From Azophilus sp965220425 (GTDB lineage: Bacteria > Pseudomonadota > Gammaproteobacteria > Pseudomonadales > Azotimanducaceae): DNA of 64,000 nucleotides. Positions within the stretch are counted from its first letter, which is position 1. The number at the start of each line of letters is the position of its first letter. The stretch spans positions 3,968,001 through 4,032,000 of the forward strand of contig OZ244830.1 in assembly GCA_965220425.1 (NCBI GenBank), written 5' to 3'. Positions 11,665 to 19,761 of this stretch are shown piece after piece. The translations under genes and the position numbers were made by a program. The notes beneath the pieces were generated by a model. The model worked only from the letters and a program-made list of their open reading frames with translations. It was not told where the DNA came from and did no database searches.

Positions 11665-12381
11665 TCAAAGGTGCGGGCTGACCTGCCGCGCCGGTCCGTG
11701 CCGGCTGCGCAACCACCAGGCGCCATCCCGCCGGAAGGCCACCAGCGCGTCGAGGAACTCGACTTCCGGACCTTCGACGGGTTCGCCGAGCAACCGGTCG
11801 CGCAGGAGGTGCAGGGTGATGTCGTGGGTGATCAGGATATCCAGTTGCGGTTTCGCGACGGGCGTGGCGAGCTTTCCCGTCATCACCCTTAATACCAGCC
11901 GCGCCGCCAGGTCCGCCGGCGCCATGGCGTCCTCGGGGGCCGCGCCCTCGAACCAGGCCCGCAGATAGTCGGCCATGCCCCCCGCCTGCTGCATCGCCTG
12001 CCACATCTTCATCTGGTCGAGCACGTAGAACACACCGAGCCCCTCCACCGGCCGGCAGCGGGTGGCGCCGCCGCCCTGCGCACGATGGGCACCCAAGATC
12101 AACTCTGCGGTTTCCACGCAGCGCTCGGCGGGGCTGGCGTAGCCGCGCAGCGTCAGCGACTTGTCGAGCCTTGCGCCGAACCGTTCGCACAGTCCCCGCC
12201 CTGCATCGGTCAGCGGGTTCGACAGGTCGTGCATGTCCGCGTTGTACTCGCGCGCGGAGTGGCGCAGCAGTACGGCCGCATGGTCCACCCCGCCGGCGAA
12301 TACCTTCTCGATCAGCTCGACGGAACCATCGCCCGCCTTGCTTGTCGCCACCGCGCTTTCCCGGGAGATGTCTGCCGTCAT
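11665..12381 (-). CDS. Histidine phosphatase superfamily protein
   Basis: A 238-residue protein of the phosphoglycerate mutase-like histidine phosphatase superfamily. The RHG-type motif reads LLRHSAREY with the catalytic His about 40 residues in, followed by NPLTDAGRGLCERFGARL. The second catalytic His is in ITHDITLHLLRDRL near residue 190. The start at 12381 (MTADISRES) has a GGAG sequence before it. It lies 66 bases upstream of the permease on the same strand and may be co-transcribed. No signal peptide is visible. Substrate unknown. Confidence 0.8.
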   Translation of the reverse strand: MTADISRESAVATSKAGDGSVELIEKVFAGGVDHAAVLLRHSAREYNADMHDLSNPLTDAGRGLCERFGARLDKSLTLRGYASPAERCVETAELILGAHRAQGGGATRCRPVEGLGVFYVLDQMKMWQAMQQAGGMADYLRAWFEGAAPEDAMAPADLAARLVLRVMTGKLATPVAKPQLDILITHDITLHLLRDRLLGEPVEGPEVEFLDALVAFRRDGAWWLRSRHGPARQVSPHL

Positions 12382-12509
12382 CGGACTCCGGATTCCTGTT
12401 CCGCTCAATCGCACCTTCCGATCATACTGTGATTGTCGCCTCGCACACGCGTCTCGCTGACATCGGCGGAACGCGGGCCCAGCCGTTGCCGGCTTGACGC
12501 ACGACCACA

Positions 12510-12539
12510 TTGACATTAGAATGACTACAAATACATTAT
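12510..12539 (+). promoter_or_regulatory. Predicted sigma-70 promoter of the toxin-antitoxin pair
   Basis: A perfect TTGACA (12510-12515) and CATTAT (12534-12539) are separated by 18 bases in a locally AT-rich stretch. The -10 box is only 11 bases before the chosen antitoxin ATG, so the transcript would be leaderless or nearly so, consistent with the absence of a Shine-Dalgarno sequence there. Confidence 0.5.
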
Positions 12540-12550
12540 CAAACATTGAC

Positions 12551-12778
12551 ATGGAAACGATTCAGGTAACCGCGCGATTCCCGGGCGAACTTGTCGCCGG
12601 CCTGGACAACGCCGCGAGGCAACTCAGCCGCAGCCGGGCCGAAATCCTCCGGCAGGCCGTGGAACGCTACCTGGAGGATTTCGACGACCTGTCCGTGGCC
12701 ATCGAGCGCATGCGCGACCCGAACGATCCGGTTCTGGATTGGGAGCAGGTTCGGGATGGCCTACTCAATACGGATTAA
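12551..12778 (+). CDS. Ribbon-helix-helix antitoxin
   Basis: A 75-residue CopG/RHH-type protein starting METIQVTARFPGEL, where the beta strand is followed by two helices (LVAGLDNAARQLSRSRAEILRQAVERYL). The C-terminal tail (DDLSVAIERMRDPND) would wrap the toxin. It binds DNA as a dimer and would repress its own promoter and neutralise the toxin encoded by the next gene, which overlaps it by 23 bases. An ATG 30 bases upstream is an alternative start, but it would fall within the predicted -10 region. Confidence 0.8.
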   Translation: METIQVTARFPGELVAGLDNAARQLSRSRAEILRQAVERYLEDFDDLSVAIERMRDPNDPVLDWEQVRDGLLNTD

Positions 12779-13022
12779 GCGCAGCGCCCGGAAGGAACTG
12801 CTCAAGATAGCCCGGGTCGAGCGCCACAGGATCGTCGCGGCGATCGATGCGCTGGCTGAGAATCCCTACATCGGCTCCGCGCTCAAGGGCCAACTGCTGG
12901 GTTTGCGGCGCGTTCGCATTGGCGACTACCGCGTGGTGTATGAGATTCAGGACGAGCAACTGATCGTCCTGGTCATCGGCGTAGCACATCGGCGCGATGT
13001 TTACCGGCGCGGACAGACCTGA
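12756..13022 (+). CDS. RelE/ParE-family toxin
   Basis: An 88-residue basic protein starting MAYSIRIKRSARKEL. It shows the typical RelE/ParE pattern: N-terminal strand and two helices (KIARVERHRIVAAIDALAEN), then GLRRVRIGDYRVVYEIQDEQLIVLVIGVAHRRDVY. The LRRVRIGDYRVVYEI and HRRDVYR motifs are strongly conserved in RelE-type mRNA interferases. Overlap with the antitoxin implies translational coupling. The pair looks intact and is probably functional. The likely action is ribosome-dependent mRNA cleavage (RelE) rather than gyrase inhibition (ParE), but sequence alone does not settle this. Confidence 0.88.
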   Translation: MAYSIRIKRSARKELLKIARVERHRIVAAIDALAENPYIGSALKGQLLGLRRVRIGDYRVVYEIQDEQLIVLVIGVAHRRDVYRRGQT

Positions 13023-13084
13023 TCACCGGCCGTTGCCGCTGCCCTGAAACCGCCATGCAGCGCCCCTCCTGGCGCCGACGCCTC

Positions 13085-13110
13085 CGCCGCGCCGGACTCG
13101 AACCGGCGTC
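13085..13110 (-). other. Orphan T-arm (tRNA 3'-end-like) hairpin
   Basis: On the minus strand a 5 bp stem encloses the loop TTCGAGT (GCCGG-TTCGAGT-CCGGC), the exact geometry of a tRNA T-arm. I could not fold a complete tRNA upstream of it, so it may be a leftover attachment site or chance. It lies just before the deleted SDR. Confidence 0.25.
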
Positions 13111-13194
13111 ACACGGCTTTCCGGCACCACCCGCGGCTATTCTCGCGGCTGCGAAACGCTAAACTATGCGCGATTTCACTGAACGGGCACCGCA

Positions 13195-13476
13195 ATGGGA
13201 CGACTTGACGACAAGGTGGCGGTAGTGACGGGCGCGGGCCGGGGCATCGGCCGGGAGATCGCGCTCACGATGGCACGGGAAGGCACGAGCATCGTCGTCA
13301 ACGACCTCGGCGGGGCCGTGGCCATCGTGCAGCAACCGGCGGTCATCAAGCGATTCGACAAATCCGCTGGCCTCTGGACACTGGCGGAACTCGACCGGCT
13401 GGGCCCGGAACTCGTGGAAGCGCGCCGGGCCAATGTCGCGGCCGCCGGGCAATCCGGCGGCATCTCGCTCCGCTGA
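13195..13476 (+). pseudogene. Internally deleted short-chain dehydrogenase
   Basis: The first 42 residues (MGRLDDKVAVVTGAGRGIGR and then EIALTMAREGTSIVVNDLGG) are a standard SDR nucleotide-binding start. The frame then jumps to VIKRFDKSAGLWTLAELDRL and a short tail, which resembles the extreme C-terminus of long SDRs. The catalytic Ser-Tyr-Lys core and about 200 residues are absent, yet the frame is kept. I read this as a gene collapsed by an in-frame internal deletion. The 93-residue product cannot be an active dehydrogenase. Confidence 0.65.
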
Positions 13477-13487
13477 CCGGCAGCGTC

Positions 13488-13997
13488 ATGCTGGCCCGCA
13501 TCGCTCACCAACTTTCGTCGCGAGGGCGTCGAGGCGCCGTCCTGCTGCTCGTCGCGTTTGCCGATACGGCATCCGCGCAACCCATCGAGATTCGGGCGGA
13601 CCAGTTCGAAATGCTGCTGGACGAGCGCGTCACGACCTATACCGGCAATGTGTTCGCCACCCAGGGCAGCCGTGCCATCAGGGGCCAGGAACTAGTCGTC
13701 CACTTCAACGACGACAACGAAATCACCACCATGCGCGCGAGCGGGACACCCGCAACGCTGGCCGACGGCGCACAAGATTCCCCGATCACTGTTGCGGGCG
13801 AGACTCTCGATTACGATTTCGATGCGTCAGTCGTGCGGGCCGACGGCAATGGTGTCCTGAGCCGGGGCGGAGACACCATCTCCGCCGCAACCATCGTCTA
13901 CGACCTCGACACGGAGCGAGCCCGGGCCATCGGCGACGATTCGCGCCGGGTTACCGTCCGGCTGGCTCCGGACAAGGACTCCACGCGGCCGGACTGA
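13488..13997 (+). CDS. LptA/OstA-like periplasmic protein
   Basis: A 169-residue protein with a signal peptide (basic SRGRRG, hydrophobic AVLLLVAFADTASA) and an OstA-like beta-jellyroll domain. IEIRADQFEMLLDERVTTYT, GNVFATQG and then IRGQELVVHF are the LptA pattern for the periplasmic bridge that carries lipopolysaccharide to the outer membrane. It is not in the usual kdsC-lptC-lptA-lptB group and stands alone after the SDR remnant. It may be a paralogue or a displaced lptA. The DNA for its first 13 or so residues is shared with a dispersed repeat (13497-13538), so the N-terminus may have been captured from repeat sequence. Confidence 0.72.
   Translation: MLARIAHQLSSRGRRGAVLLLVAFADTASAQPIEIRADQFEMLLDERVTTYTGNVFATQGSRAIRGQELVVHFNDDNEITTMRASGTPATLADGAQDSPITVAGETLDYDFDASVVRADGNGVLSRGGDTISAATIVYDLDTERARAIGDDSRRVTVRLAPDKDSTRPD
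13497..13538 (+). repeat. Dispersed repeat D, copy 1
   Basis: About 42 bases (CGCATCGCTCACC, then ACTTTCGTCGCGAGGGCG, then TCGAG) recur at 56572-56613 with about two mismatches. Here it encodes the signal-peptide n-region of the LptA-like protein; there it is intergenic. Confidence 0.65.
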
Positions 13998-14059
13998 CAG
14001 CTTCCCGAAGTCTTTCCGGGTTCCAGCCGGCGGACGTCGACCCGTTTGCAGCGCACTGT

Positions 14060-14926
14060 TCAGATTTCTTCCCGAATTCTCACGAAGCTTGCGAATCGTG
14101 GAATGCCCTTGGCGGTTTTGCCTCGATATCGATAGGTGACCGTCGCGCCCGCACGCGGCGGATCCCGTCTTTCGGCATCCGAGAACCCCGTGCCCAGCCT
14201 GAATCGATGCCCTGACTCGGTTTCCACGAGCAGCGATCCGAGCATTCCCTGAAACTTGCCGGAACCCGGCAGATGCGCGATTACGACTGCTTCGGCGTCC
14301 TGGTAGGGCTTGACCTTCAACAGGTCGTCCGAACGGCCCGCCTGATGCCGGGAATTCGCCCGGCGCAGCATGAGGCCTTCACCGCCCCGGGCTACGACAC
14401 GCTCCAGTTCCGCCATCAACTCCTCGTGGCTCGTAACGCGAAACTGGCCAATCAATTCCAGGGACGGCGCATCGACTTCCTCAATCAACTCTTGCATGCG
14501 ACGCAAGCGTTCATCGAAGGGTCCGGAATGTTCGGGCAGATCGAACACCATGTAGCGAACGCTGCGCCACGCCCGGTCATCGGGAACGTCGCGCCGGACG
14601 GTCCCCGACAATACTTCGAAGGCGCCCCGCCTATTCCACAACTCGCCATCGAGCGGTGTCGCGGGGAATCCCCGTAGAAACCAGGAAGGCGCGGCAACGC
14701 GGTTGCCCCGCCGTGAGTAAAGCGCCTCGCCGTCCCACAACGCACGAACGCCATCGAGCTTTTCGCTCACCCAGTACGCGGAGTGATCGATGCCCTCTTC
14801 GTAAATGTTTGCCAGCGCTACGAGGGGTGCTTTCGAATCGGCCGCAGCGGCAAACCAGCCTATAGCAAGGGCGGCAGCGAGTCTGATGAAACGGTCCACG
14901 ACAGTGACTCCGGCATTCGCAACCAC
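14060..14926 (-). CDS. Periplasmic ATP-dependent DNA ligase (LigE type)
   Basis: A 288-residue minimal ATP-dependent DNA ligase with an N-terminal hydrophobic signal (LAAALAIGWFAAAADSKA). The adenylated lysine is Lys56 in the motif I EKLDGVR. Motif III-like MVFDLPEHSG, motif IV EGLMLRR and motif V LLKVKPYQDAEAVV follow in order. A short OB domain ends in GIPRFASFVRIREEI. There are no BRCT or zinc modules. LigE enzymes of Proteobacteria are exported and are linked to handling of extracellular or incoming DNA. It lies convergent to the LptA-like gene, with a 62-base gap. The start could be a GTG nearer the signal peptide. Confidence 0.9.
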   Translation of the reverse strand: MVANAGVTVVDRFIRLAAALAIGWFAAAADSKAPLVALANIYEEGIDHSAYWVSEKLDGVRALWDGEALYSRRGNRVAAPSWFLRGFPATPLDGELWNRRGAFEVLSGTVRRDVPDDRAWRSVRYMVFDLPEHSGPFDERLRRMQELIEEVDAPSLELIGQFRVTSHEELMAELERVVARGGEGLMLRRANSRHQAGRSDDLLKVKPYQDAEAVVIAHLPGSGKFQGMLGSLLVETESGHRFRLGTGFSDAERRDPPRAGATVTYRYRGKTAKGIPRFASFVRIREEI

Positions 14927-14979
14927 ACCACACTAGAGGCCGGAGCCAAAGCCAAACTACGGACAATGTCCTCAAGACA

Positions 14980-16452
14980 TCAAGGAACCGCCTGTCGCGG
15001 CGCGTGCGAGTTTACCCATACGGGCGAAGATTCCATCGAGAAGGTGCGAGGTCGCGACAACGGGGTGCGGGATCGGGTAACGACTCGCGGACGCAACAAT
15101 TCCGCACGACGGTATACCACACCGCCCTTGACGACACGAAAGATACGATAAACGTTTTCTATATCGGCCAGCGGGTCTGCATCGAGTATCACCATGTCCG
15201 CGAGCTTGCCCGGCTCCACCGAACCCAGTGCATGCTCTTGCCCCACCATACGCGCCGCATTGATTGTCGCTATGCGCAGTACTTGCCGGGGCGACAACCC
15301 TGACTCGACCAGCAATCGCAATTCGAGTTGAGCTGTCAGGCCGTTCAGCAGGCCGGCACCGGAATTTCCCGTGTCCGACCCGGGTACGACGAGCAAACCA
15401 GCGTCAAACACCCTCTTTGTGTTCGCCCGCAAGACCGGGAGGCGCTTTTTCATATAGGAATGGTTATCCCACAGGGACTCCCATTCCCGCACCATCGCCG
15501 GGTTCATGCCCGTCTCGAATTCCGTATGCGCTACCAGTCCGCGCCGGTCAAACGCAGCGCCGCGCCTGGCCCAACCCGCAATGTCGCCAGCCGCTTCGAA
15601 GATCGAGTGCGTGGTCATGTAGACTGCCTGGTTCTTCTTCATCAATGCAATGAACTCATCGTCAACCGGGCCGGAAACGATGCCGTGAACGAGACCGTCG
15701 GCTCCCGCCCGGAGCGCCTCTTTGGCGTAACTCAAAATCGGCGCGTGCACGTAAGCCGTCAACCCTTGACGATGCGCCTCATCGATGACTGCGGTCATTA
15801 CCGCGGTCTCAAGTACGGGCAGCCCCGCCTTGATGGCATACGTGACCGGACTGTAGACGAGTTTCACCGCGTCGACCCGGGCCGCCGCGAGCTCGCGCAC
15901 CGCGGTCCGTGCGAGATCCGGCGTCCCCGGCTCGTAAGCGCCGGCCACATGCCCACCCGCGGCACTGAATTGTTTGCCGACACCGAAGAAATGCGGATAG
16001 GGCGCGGCGGGTTCCGCAGACAGGCGCTTGAGTTCAGCAAACGCTTCCAGATCGTTGATGCCTGGTGAGAAGGCGAGCGTAATACCCCAGCCGAGAAGAT
16101 TCGCCAGATGCCGGCGGCGGTTCGACGTACTTTCGCCAAAGCCGAAGCTCCCCCGCGCCAGGTGATTGTGCATGTCGGCCAGGCCCGGAATGACGAACTT
16201 GCCCGTCGCGTCAATGATCTCGGCGCCCCCCGGGATATCGGTGTCATCCGTTGTTCCAACCTGATCGATATGGCTTCCCGCAATGACGACCACCGCGTCC
16301 CGGAGCGGCGGACGAGGCGTGCCATCGATCAGCGTGGCGCCTGCGATCACTTTTGTGCCTCTTGGTCCCAGCGTTTCTCGAGCGCTGCCGGGAGCCGCGG
16401 TCGAGGCCAGGGAGAAGCAAATCAAGTAGACGATCAGCCGTGGCATTTGCAT
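14980..16452 (-). CDS. Secreted metal-dependent amidohydrolase
   Basis: A 490-residue amidohydrolase-superfamily protein (imidazolonepropionase-like group) with a signal peptide (MPRLIVYLICFSLASTAA). The metal ligands begin at GLADMHNHLARG (H-x-H), with further conserved His in YVHAPIL and LVHG, and the catalytic Asp in VPGSDTGNSG. LGSVEPGKLADMVILDADPL is the usual closing beta sandwich. The start at 16452 has GAGGGGCAA just upstream. The last 30 residues (from RAELLRPRVV) are basic and unlike the family, suggesting that the natural stop was lost. The substrate is unknown; imidodipeptides or cyclic amides are common in this group. Confidence 0.82.
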   Translation of the reverse strand: MQMPRLIVYLICFSLASTAAPGSARETLGPRGTKVIAGATLIDGTPRPPLRDAVVVIAGSHIDQVGTTDDTDIPGGAEIIDATGKFVIPGLADMHNHLARGSFGFGESTSNRRRHLANLLGWGITLAFSPGINDLEAFAELKRLSAEPAAPYPHFFGVGKQFSAAGGHVAGAYEPGTPDLARTAVRELAAARVDAVKLVYSPVTYAIKAGLPVLETAVMTAVIDEAHRQGLTAYVHAPILSYAKEALRAGADGLVHGIVSGPVDDEFIALMKKNQAVYMTTHSIFEAAGDIAGWARRGAAFDRRGLVAHTEFETGMNPAMVREWESLWDNHSYMKKRLPVLRANTKRVFDAGLLVVPGSDTGNSGAGLLNGLTAQLELRLLVESGLSPRQVLRIATINAARMVGQEHALGSVEPGKLADMVILDADPLADIENVYRIFRVVKGGVVYRRAELLRPRVVTRSRTPLSRPRTFSMESSPVWVNSHAPRQAVP

Positions 16453-16724
16453 ATTGCCCCTCGTTCGAAACGCTTCATGAGTCGTCCGAAAGACTTTGCG
16501 CTTTTCTTCCGGCCGGCGGCTCCATCCCGGCAATGGGAACGGAGCCGCACCTTGCGCATGGTAGCCTATCCCGCGTTACCGGAACGCCACGCCTCCGCCG
16601 GAAGCGGCCCGCAATGGCCTGCCCTCCTGTTCACGACGGGAACCGAATCTGTCATATTGCACGCCGAATACGGGTATTCGGTTCAGCAGCGTGCTGTCGC
16701 CCTGGACCGACAAGGAGTCTGTTA

Positions 16725-17276
16725 ATGAGATCGGCACCTCAACTCTCCAGGTGGGCAGCCCTCGTCGTCGGCTCAATACTCTCGTCCGCCGTCTTCTCGG
16801 CGGAGGTTGGCGATGCCGCTCCGGACTTCCGTCTTGCCGGCAGCGACGGACACACACATGCACTGGCCGACTACCGCGGCCGTCATGTCGTACTGGCGTT
16901 TTTTCCCAAAGCATTCACCGGCGGCTGAACCATGCAGTGCAAGGCGCTGCGTGACAGCGCCTTGGAGATCGACAACTACGATGTCGCGTATTTCATGGTG
17001 AGCGTCGACTCGCTGGAGACCAATACCGCGTTCGCCGAGCGGAACCGGGCCAATTTTCCCGTACTGGCCGATGCCGACCGCACGGTTTCCGAGGCTTACG
17101 GCGTCCTGTCCGAACGTGGCTTTGCGAATCGGTGGACCTACTTTATCGACCCGGCCGGTACGATCGTGCGGGTCGACCGGAACGTCGACCCGCGTACTGC
17201 CGGAGCAGACCTCGTGGAGCACCTCGATGAACTGGAGGTACCGCGAATCGACGGCTCGGAAGTCACCAAAGGTTAA
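16725..17276 (+). CDS. Peroxiredoxin-like selenoprotein (in-frame TGA as Sec68)
   Basis: Read through the TGA at 16926-16928, this is a 183-residue exported peroxiredoxin of the AhpC/TSA class. It has a signal peptide (MRSAPQLSRWAALVVGS, then SAVFSA), GDAAPDFRLAGSDG at residues 28-41, and FFPKAFTGG immediately before the TGA. The following TMQCKALRDS places the UGA exactly at the peroxidatic cysteine with Cys72 as possible resolving residue. PVLADADRTVSEAYGV and RWTYFIDPAGTIVRVDR complete the fold. AAGGAG is 7 bases before the ATG. A perfect 10 bp hairpin begins 11 bases after the TGA and fits a bacterial SECIS. The predicted role is reduction of peroxides in the periplasm. The alternative is a single nonsense mutation. 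Confidence 0.8.
16926..16928 (+). other. Candidate selenocysteine codon (TGA)
   Basis: This in-frame TGA occupies the peroxidatic position of an otherwise uninterrupted peroxiredoxin: FTGG before it and TMQC after it. Confidence 0.75.
16940..16964 (+). promoter_or_regulatory. Candidate bacterial SECIS element
   Basis: The arms CAAGGCGCTG (16940-16949) and CAGCGCCTTG (16955-16964) are perfect complements around the loop CGTGA. The loop starts 22 bases after the TGA and has G as its second base. Known bacterial SECIS hairpins have the apical loop about 16-37 bases after the UGA with a G in its first two positions. Confidence 0.7.
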
Positions 17277-17476
17277 GAGGGTCGGGCGACCGCCGTCGGG
17301 CGGGGAATCGCCGAACCGATCTTGGACGGGGGCTGCCGCCGGCTCGACCTGGCCCCGTTTTCCTTTGCGCGCATAGCGCGCCCCCATGGCGGAAGATACG
17401 GTGTACTGACTGTCAGCAAGCATTGGGCAGATTAGAATCCAGACGCGCAAGACTTGTGGTTTTGAGGATTTAACCC

Positions 17477-18259
17477 ATGAAAACGAGTGAAAGGGTCGTA
17501 TTGGTTACCGGAGCCGCCGGCGGCATCGGCCTGGCATGTGCCGAAGCCTTTGCCGACGACGGCTATCGGATCATGCTCGTCGACATCAAGGACTCGGTGG
17601 CGGATGCAGCACGAGTCTTGTCGGAGACGTCCGGCGCGCAAACGGCCGCAGTCGTCGCCGATCTGAGCGACAGCGATCAAACTCGTGAACTGATCGAAAA
17701 AACAGTTTCGGTATTCGGGCGAATCGACGTACTGGTCAACAACGCGGGCATCATTGTCACGGGAGACATTCTCGAGCTCGACGAGGCGGACTTTGACAAG
17801 GTGCTCGACGTCAACCTGAAAGCTTATTTCATCCTGGGACAGGCCGCCGCCAGACAGATGATCAGGCAGCGTACGCCGGGAAATATCATAAATATGTCTT
17901 CAGTCAACGCGTTGCTGGCCATTCCGAATCAACTCGCTTATACAGTCAGCAAGGGCGGGGTCAATCAACTTACCCGTGCGATGTCGATCGCCCTCGCCCC
18001 TCATGACATTCGCGTCAACGCCATTGGACCGGGCTCCATCCAGACCGATGTGCTCAAAGCGGTGATGACGGATGAGGAAAAACGCACAGCCATCCTGGCG
18101 CGCACTCCGATCGGCCGTATCGGACAGCCACGTGAAGTGGCAAGCGTAGCGGTTTTCCTGGCCAGCGACGCCGCGTCCTATGTGACGGGACAGACCATTT
18201 ATCCCGACGGCGGCCGATTGGTTCTGAATTACACCGTGCCCGTGGAGGAAGGCGCGTAG
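17477..18259 (+). CDS. Short-chain dehydrogenase/reductase
   Basis: A 260-residue classical SDR, full length. The cofactor motif is TGAAGGIG at residues 11-18, followed by NNAGI, and the catalytic set is Ser in NMSSVNAL with Tyr and Lys in YTVSK. The acidic residue after the second strand (LVDIKD) favours NAD over NADP. The C-terminus GQTIYPDGGRLVLNYTVPVE is typical of the FabG-like glucose or sugar dehydrogenase groups. It is a single gene 200 bases after the peroxiredoxin. Substrate unknown. Confidence 0.88.
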   Translation: MKTSERVVLVTGAAGGIGLACAEAFADDGYRIMLVDIKDSVADAARVLSETSGAQTAAVVADLSDSDQTRELIEKTVSVFGRIDVLVNNAGIIVTGDILELDEADFDKVLDVNLKAYFILGQAAARQMIRQRTPGNIINMSSVNALLAIPNQLAYTVSKGGVNQLTRAMSIALAPHDIRVNAIGPGSIQTDVLKAVMTDEEKRTAILARTPIGRIGQPREVASVAVFLASDAASYVTGQTIYPDGGRLVLNYTVPVEEGA

Positions 18260-18396
18260 CGCGACGGTGAGGACGTACAGGCACTCGATCGCCGGCTCGC
18301 ACGCACGCATGCGTTTACCGGCTTGTCAATAATGCATGACTTTGACAGCAGCGCGTCGCCGATGTTCATAGTGGCGACGAAAACGAGCCCGATGTC

Positions 18397-19719
18397 TCAA
18401 AAGTAGTAAACCCACCGGGCGAAAAGAGTACTCGCGCCACCCCTGGTAACGGCATCGCCCGCAAGCGGTACGCCTCCGAACTCCTTGCCGGCGCCGCCGA
18501 GCGATTCAAGCCAGCCCACCTGTATTCTCTGGTGCTCTCCCGGTTCGTAGGTCAGGGAGGTCTGCAGCAGCGCACTGCCGTCCTGCAGGTTGCCGATCAG
18601 GGCAAACGACTGAATCCATAGCGGGCGCCATTCAAGGTTGCCGCCCACGGCCGCGTAGTTCCGCATCACGTTGAATACCTCTCCGCGTCGGAGGCGCGCC
18701 AGCAGTTCAGCGGAGAGCCCGAGCGGCGTTTCCGGCATACTGTGCACGCCGAATCCGTTGTGAAAATATTCCGCGAAAACATAGGCATTTCGCTCGAAAA
18801 CCAGCAGACTGTAGTCGATGTTGACGATGCTGGACAATTTCCATCCGGACCCATGTACACGGGTAGCCACCACATCGGCGCGGGCAAGCGCACCCCCAAT
18901 GGGAAAGCGTGCCCCGATTCCCAGCACGTCATCGCGGTAATGCCTCGCCGCCACGAGTTCCAGTTCTCCCTGGCCAATGAAACCATGCCATTTCATGGCC
19001 GTACTCGACGAATCCCAGTTGAGCTCGCCACTGTCGTCTTTACGTCCAACCACCAGAAACTTGACATCGCTGCCGTTTGCAAACAAATGCTCTATCAACA
19101 ACAAGTCGTCCCCTGCCTTGTAGTCGCGATCTACCGTAGTCGGTGCAAATGGACTGAACAGCCCCATCGGCTGAAACACCATTCCATTGCCCCAACTCAC
19201 CGCTTGCCTGCCCAGGGTCGCCGACCAGTCGCCCTGCCGGTAACGAACCGCCAGCCGGTCGAAGCGGTGCCAGGTTCGGCGGCGGGAACCGTCTTCGATC
19301 TCCCAGCTCAGATCGAACGCACGGCCCTCGTCCCCTGCCGGAGTCTGATCGAGCGTCGCTCCCGGTGCATTGAGAAAAGCGAACGAATCGCCTCCGACCA
19401 TGGTGACGGAATGATCGACGATGAACTCGAACGGCCCCGCGTTTTCTCGAAACATGAGCCTGAGGTCGAGGTTGGCATCCAGTGCGGGGGACTCGTCCAG
19501 AATCCGTTGCACGTCGTGCCCCGGCAGCGCGGCAACGGTCGCAAACGCCTTGATACGCGCATCGAATTCCAGCGCGGCGACGGGCTGCGCCGCCAACAGC
19601 GCGCAGAACGCTGCCGACGGCAATATGGTCGCTTTCGCCCGGATGCGCTTGCGAGTACGTGTTTTCACTGCCACCAGGCCATCAGGCAGCAACATGAAAT
19701 CCGGCCCGGCCTTATCCAC
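18397..19719 (-). CDS. Outer-membrane beta-barrel protein of the ABC operon
   Basis: A 440-residue protein with a long basic N-terminus (KTRTRKRIRAK), a hydrophobic signal core (AAFCALLAAQPVAA) and a terminal aromatic residue (RWVYYF), the usual mark of outer-membrane barrels. Alternating amphipathic stretches such as DWSATLGRQAVSWGNGM and LEWRPLWIQSFALIGNLQDG fit beta strands. It resembles porin-like proteins of the DUF1302/alginate-export type, without certainty. It is the last gene of the minus-strand operon with the LolA-like protein and ABC transporter, so it may be the outer-membrane partner or cargo. The start is uncertain; a GTG about 17 codons in would give a more compact signal peptide. 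Confidence 0.65.
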   Translation of the reverse strand: MDKAGPDFMLLPDGLVAVKTRTRKRIRAKATILPSAAFCALLAAQPVAALEFDARIKAFATVAALPGHDVQRILDESPALDANLDLRLMFRENAGPFEFIVDHSVTMVGGDSFAFLNAPGATLDQTPAGDEGRAFDLSWEIEDGSRRRTWHRFDRLAVRYRQGDWSATLGRQAVSWGNGMVFQPMGLFSPFAPTTVDRDYKAGDDLLLIEHLFANGSDVKFLVVGRKDDSGELNWDSSSTAMKWHGFIGQGELELVAARHYRDDVLGIGARFPIGGALARADVVATRVHGSGWKLSSIVNIDYSLLVFERNAYVFAEYFHNGFGVHSMPETPLGLSAELLARLRRGEVFNVMRNYAAVGGNLEWRPLWIQSFALIGNLQDGSALLQTSLTYEPGEHQRIQVGWLESLGGAGKEFGGVPLAGDAVTRGGASTLFARWVYYF

Positions 19720-19761
19720 TCGTGCGCAGGAATCATCCGATGCCGGTAGGCGGCCGGCGGC

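Noticed and set aside
13050..13150. A complete tRNA gene on the minus strand
   Set aside because: Only the T-arm could be formed; no anticodon arm or acceptor pairing was found.
16353..16928. A separate truncated gene ending at the TGA of the peroxiredoxin
   Set aside because: The product lacks the active site and continues in the same frame with family motifs directly after the TGA; an upstream start in another gene's antisense region is not credible.
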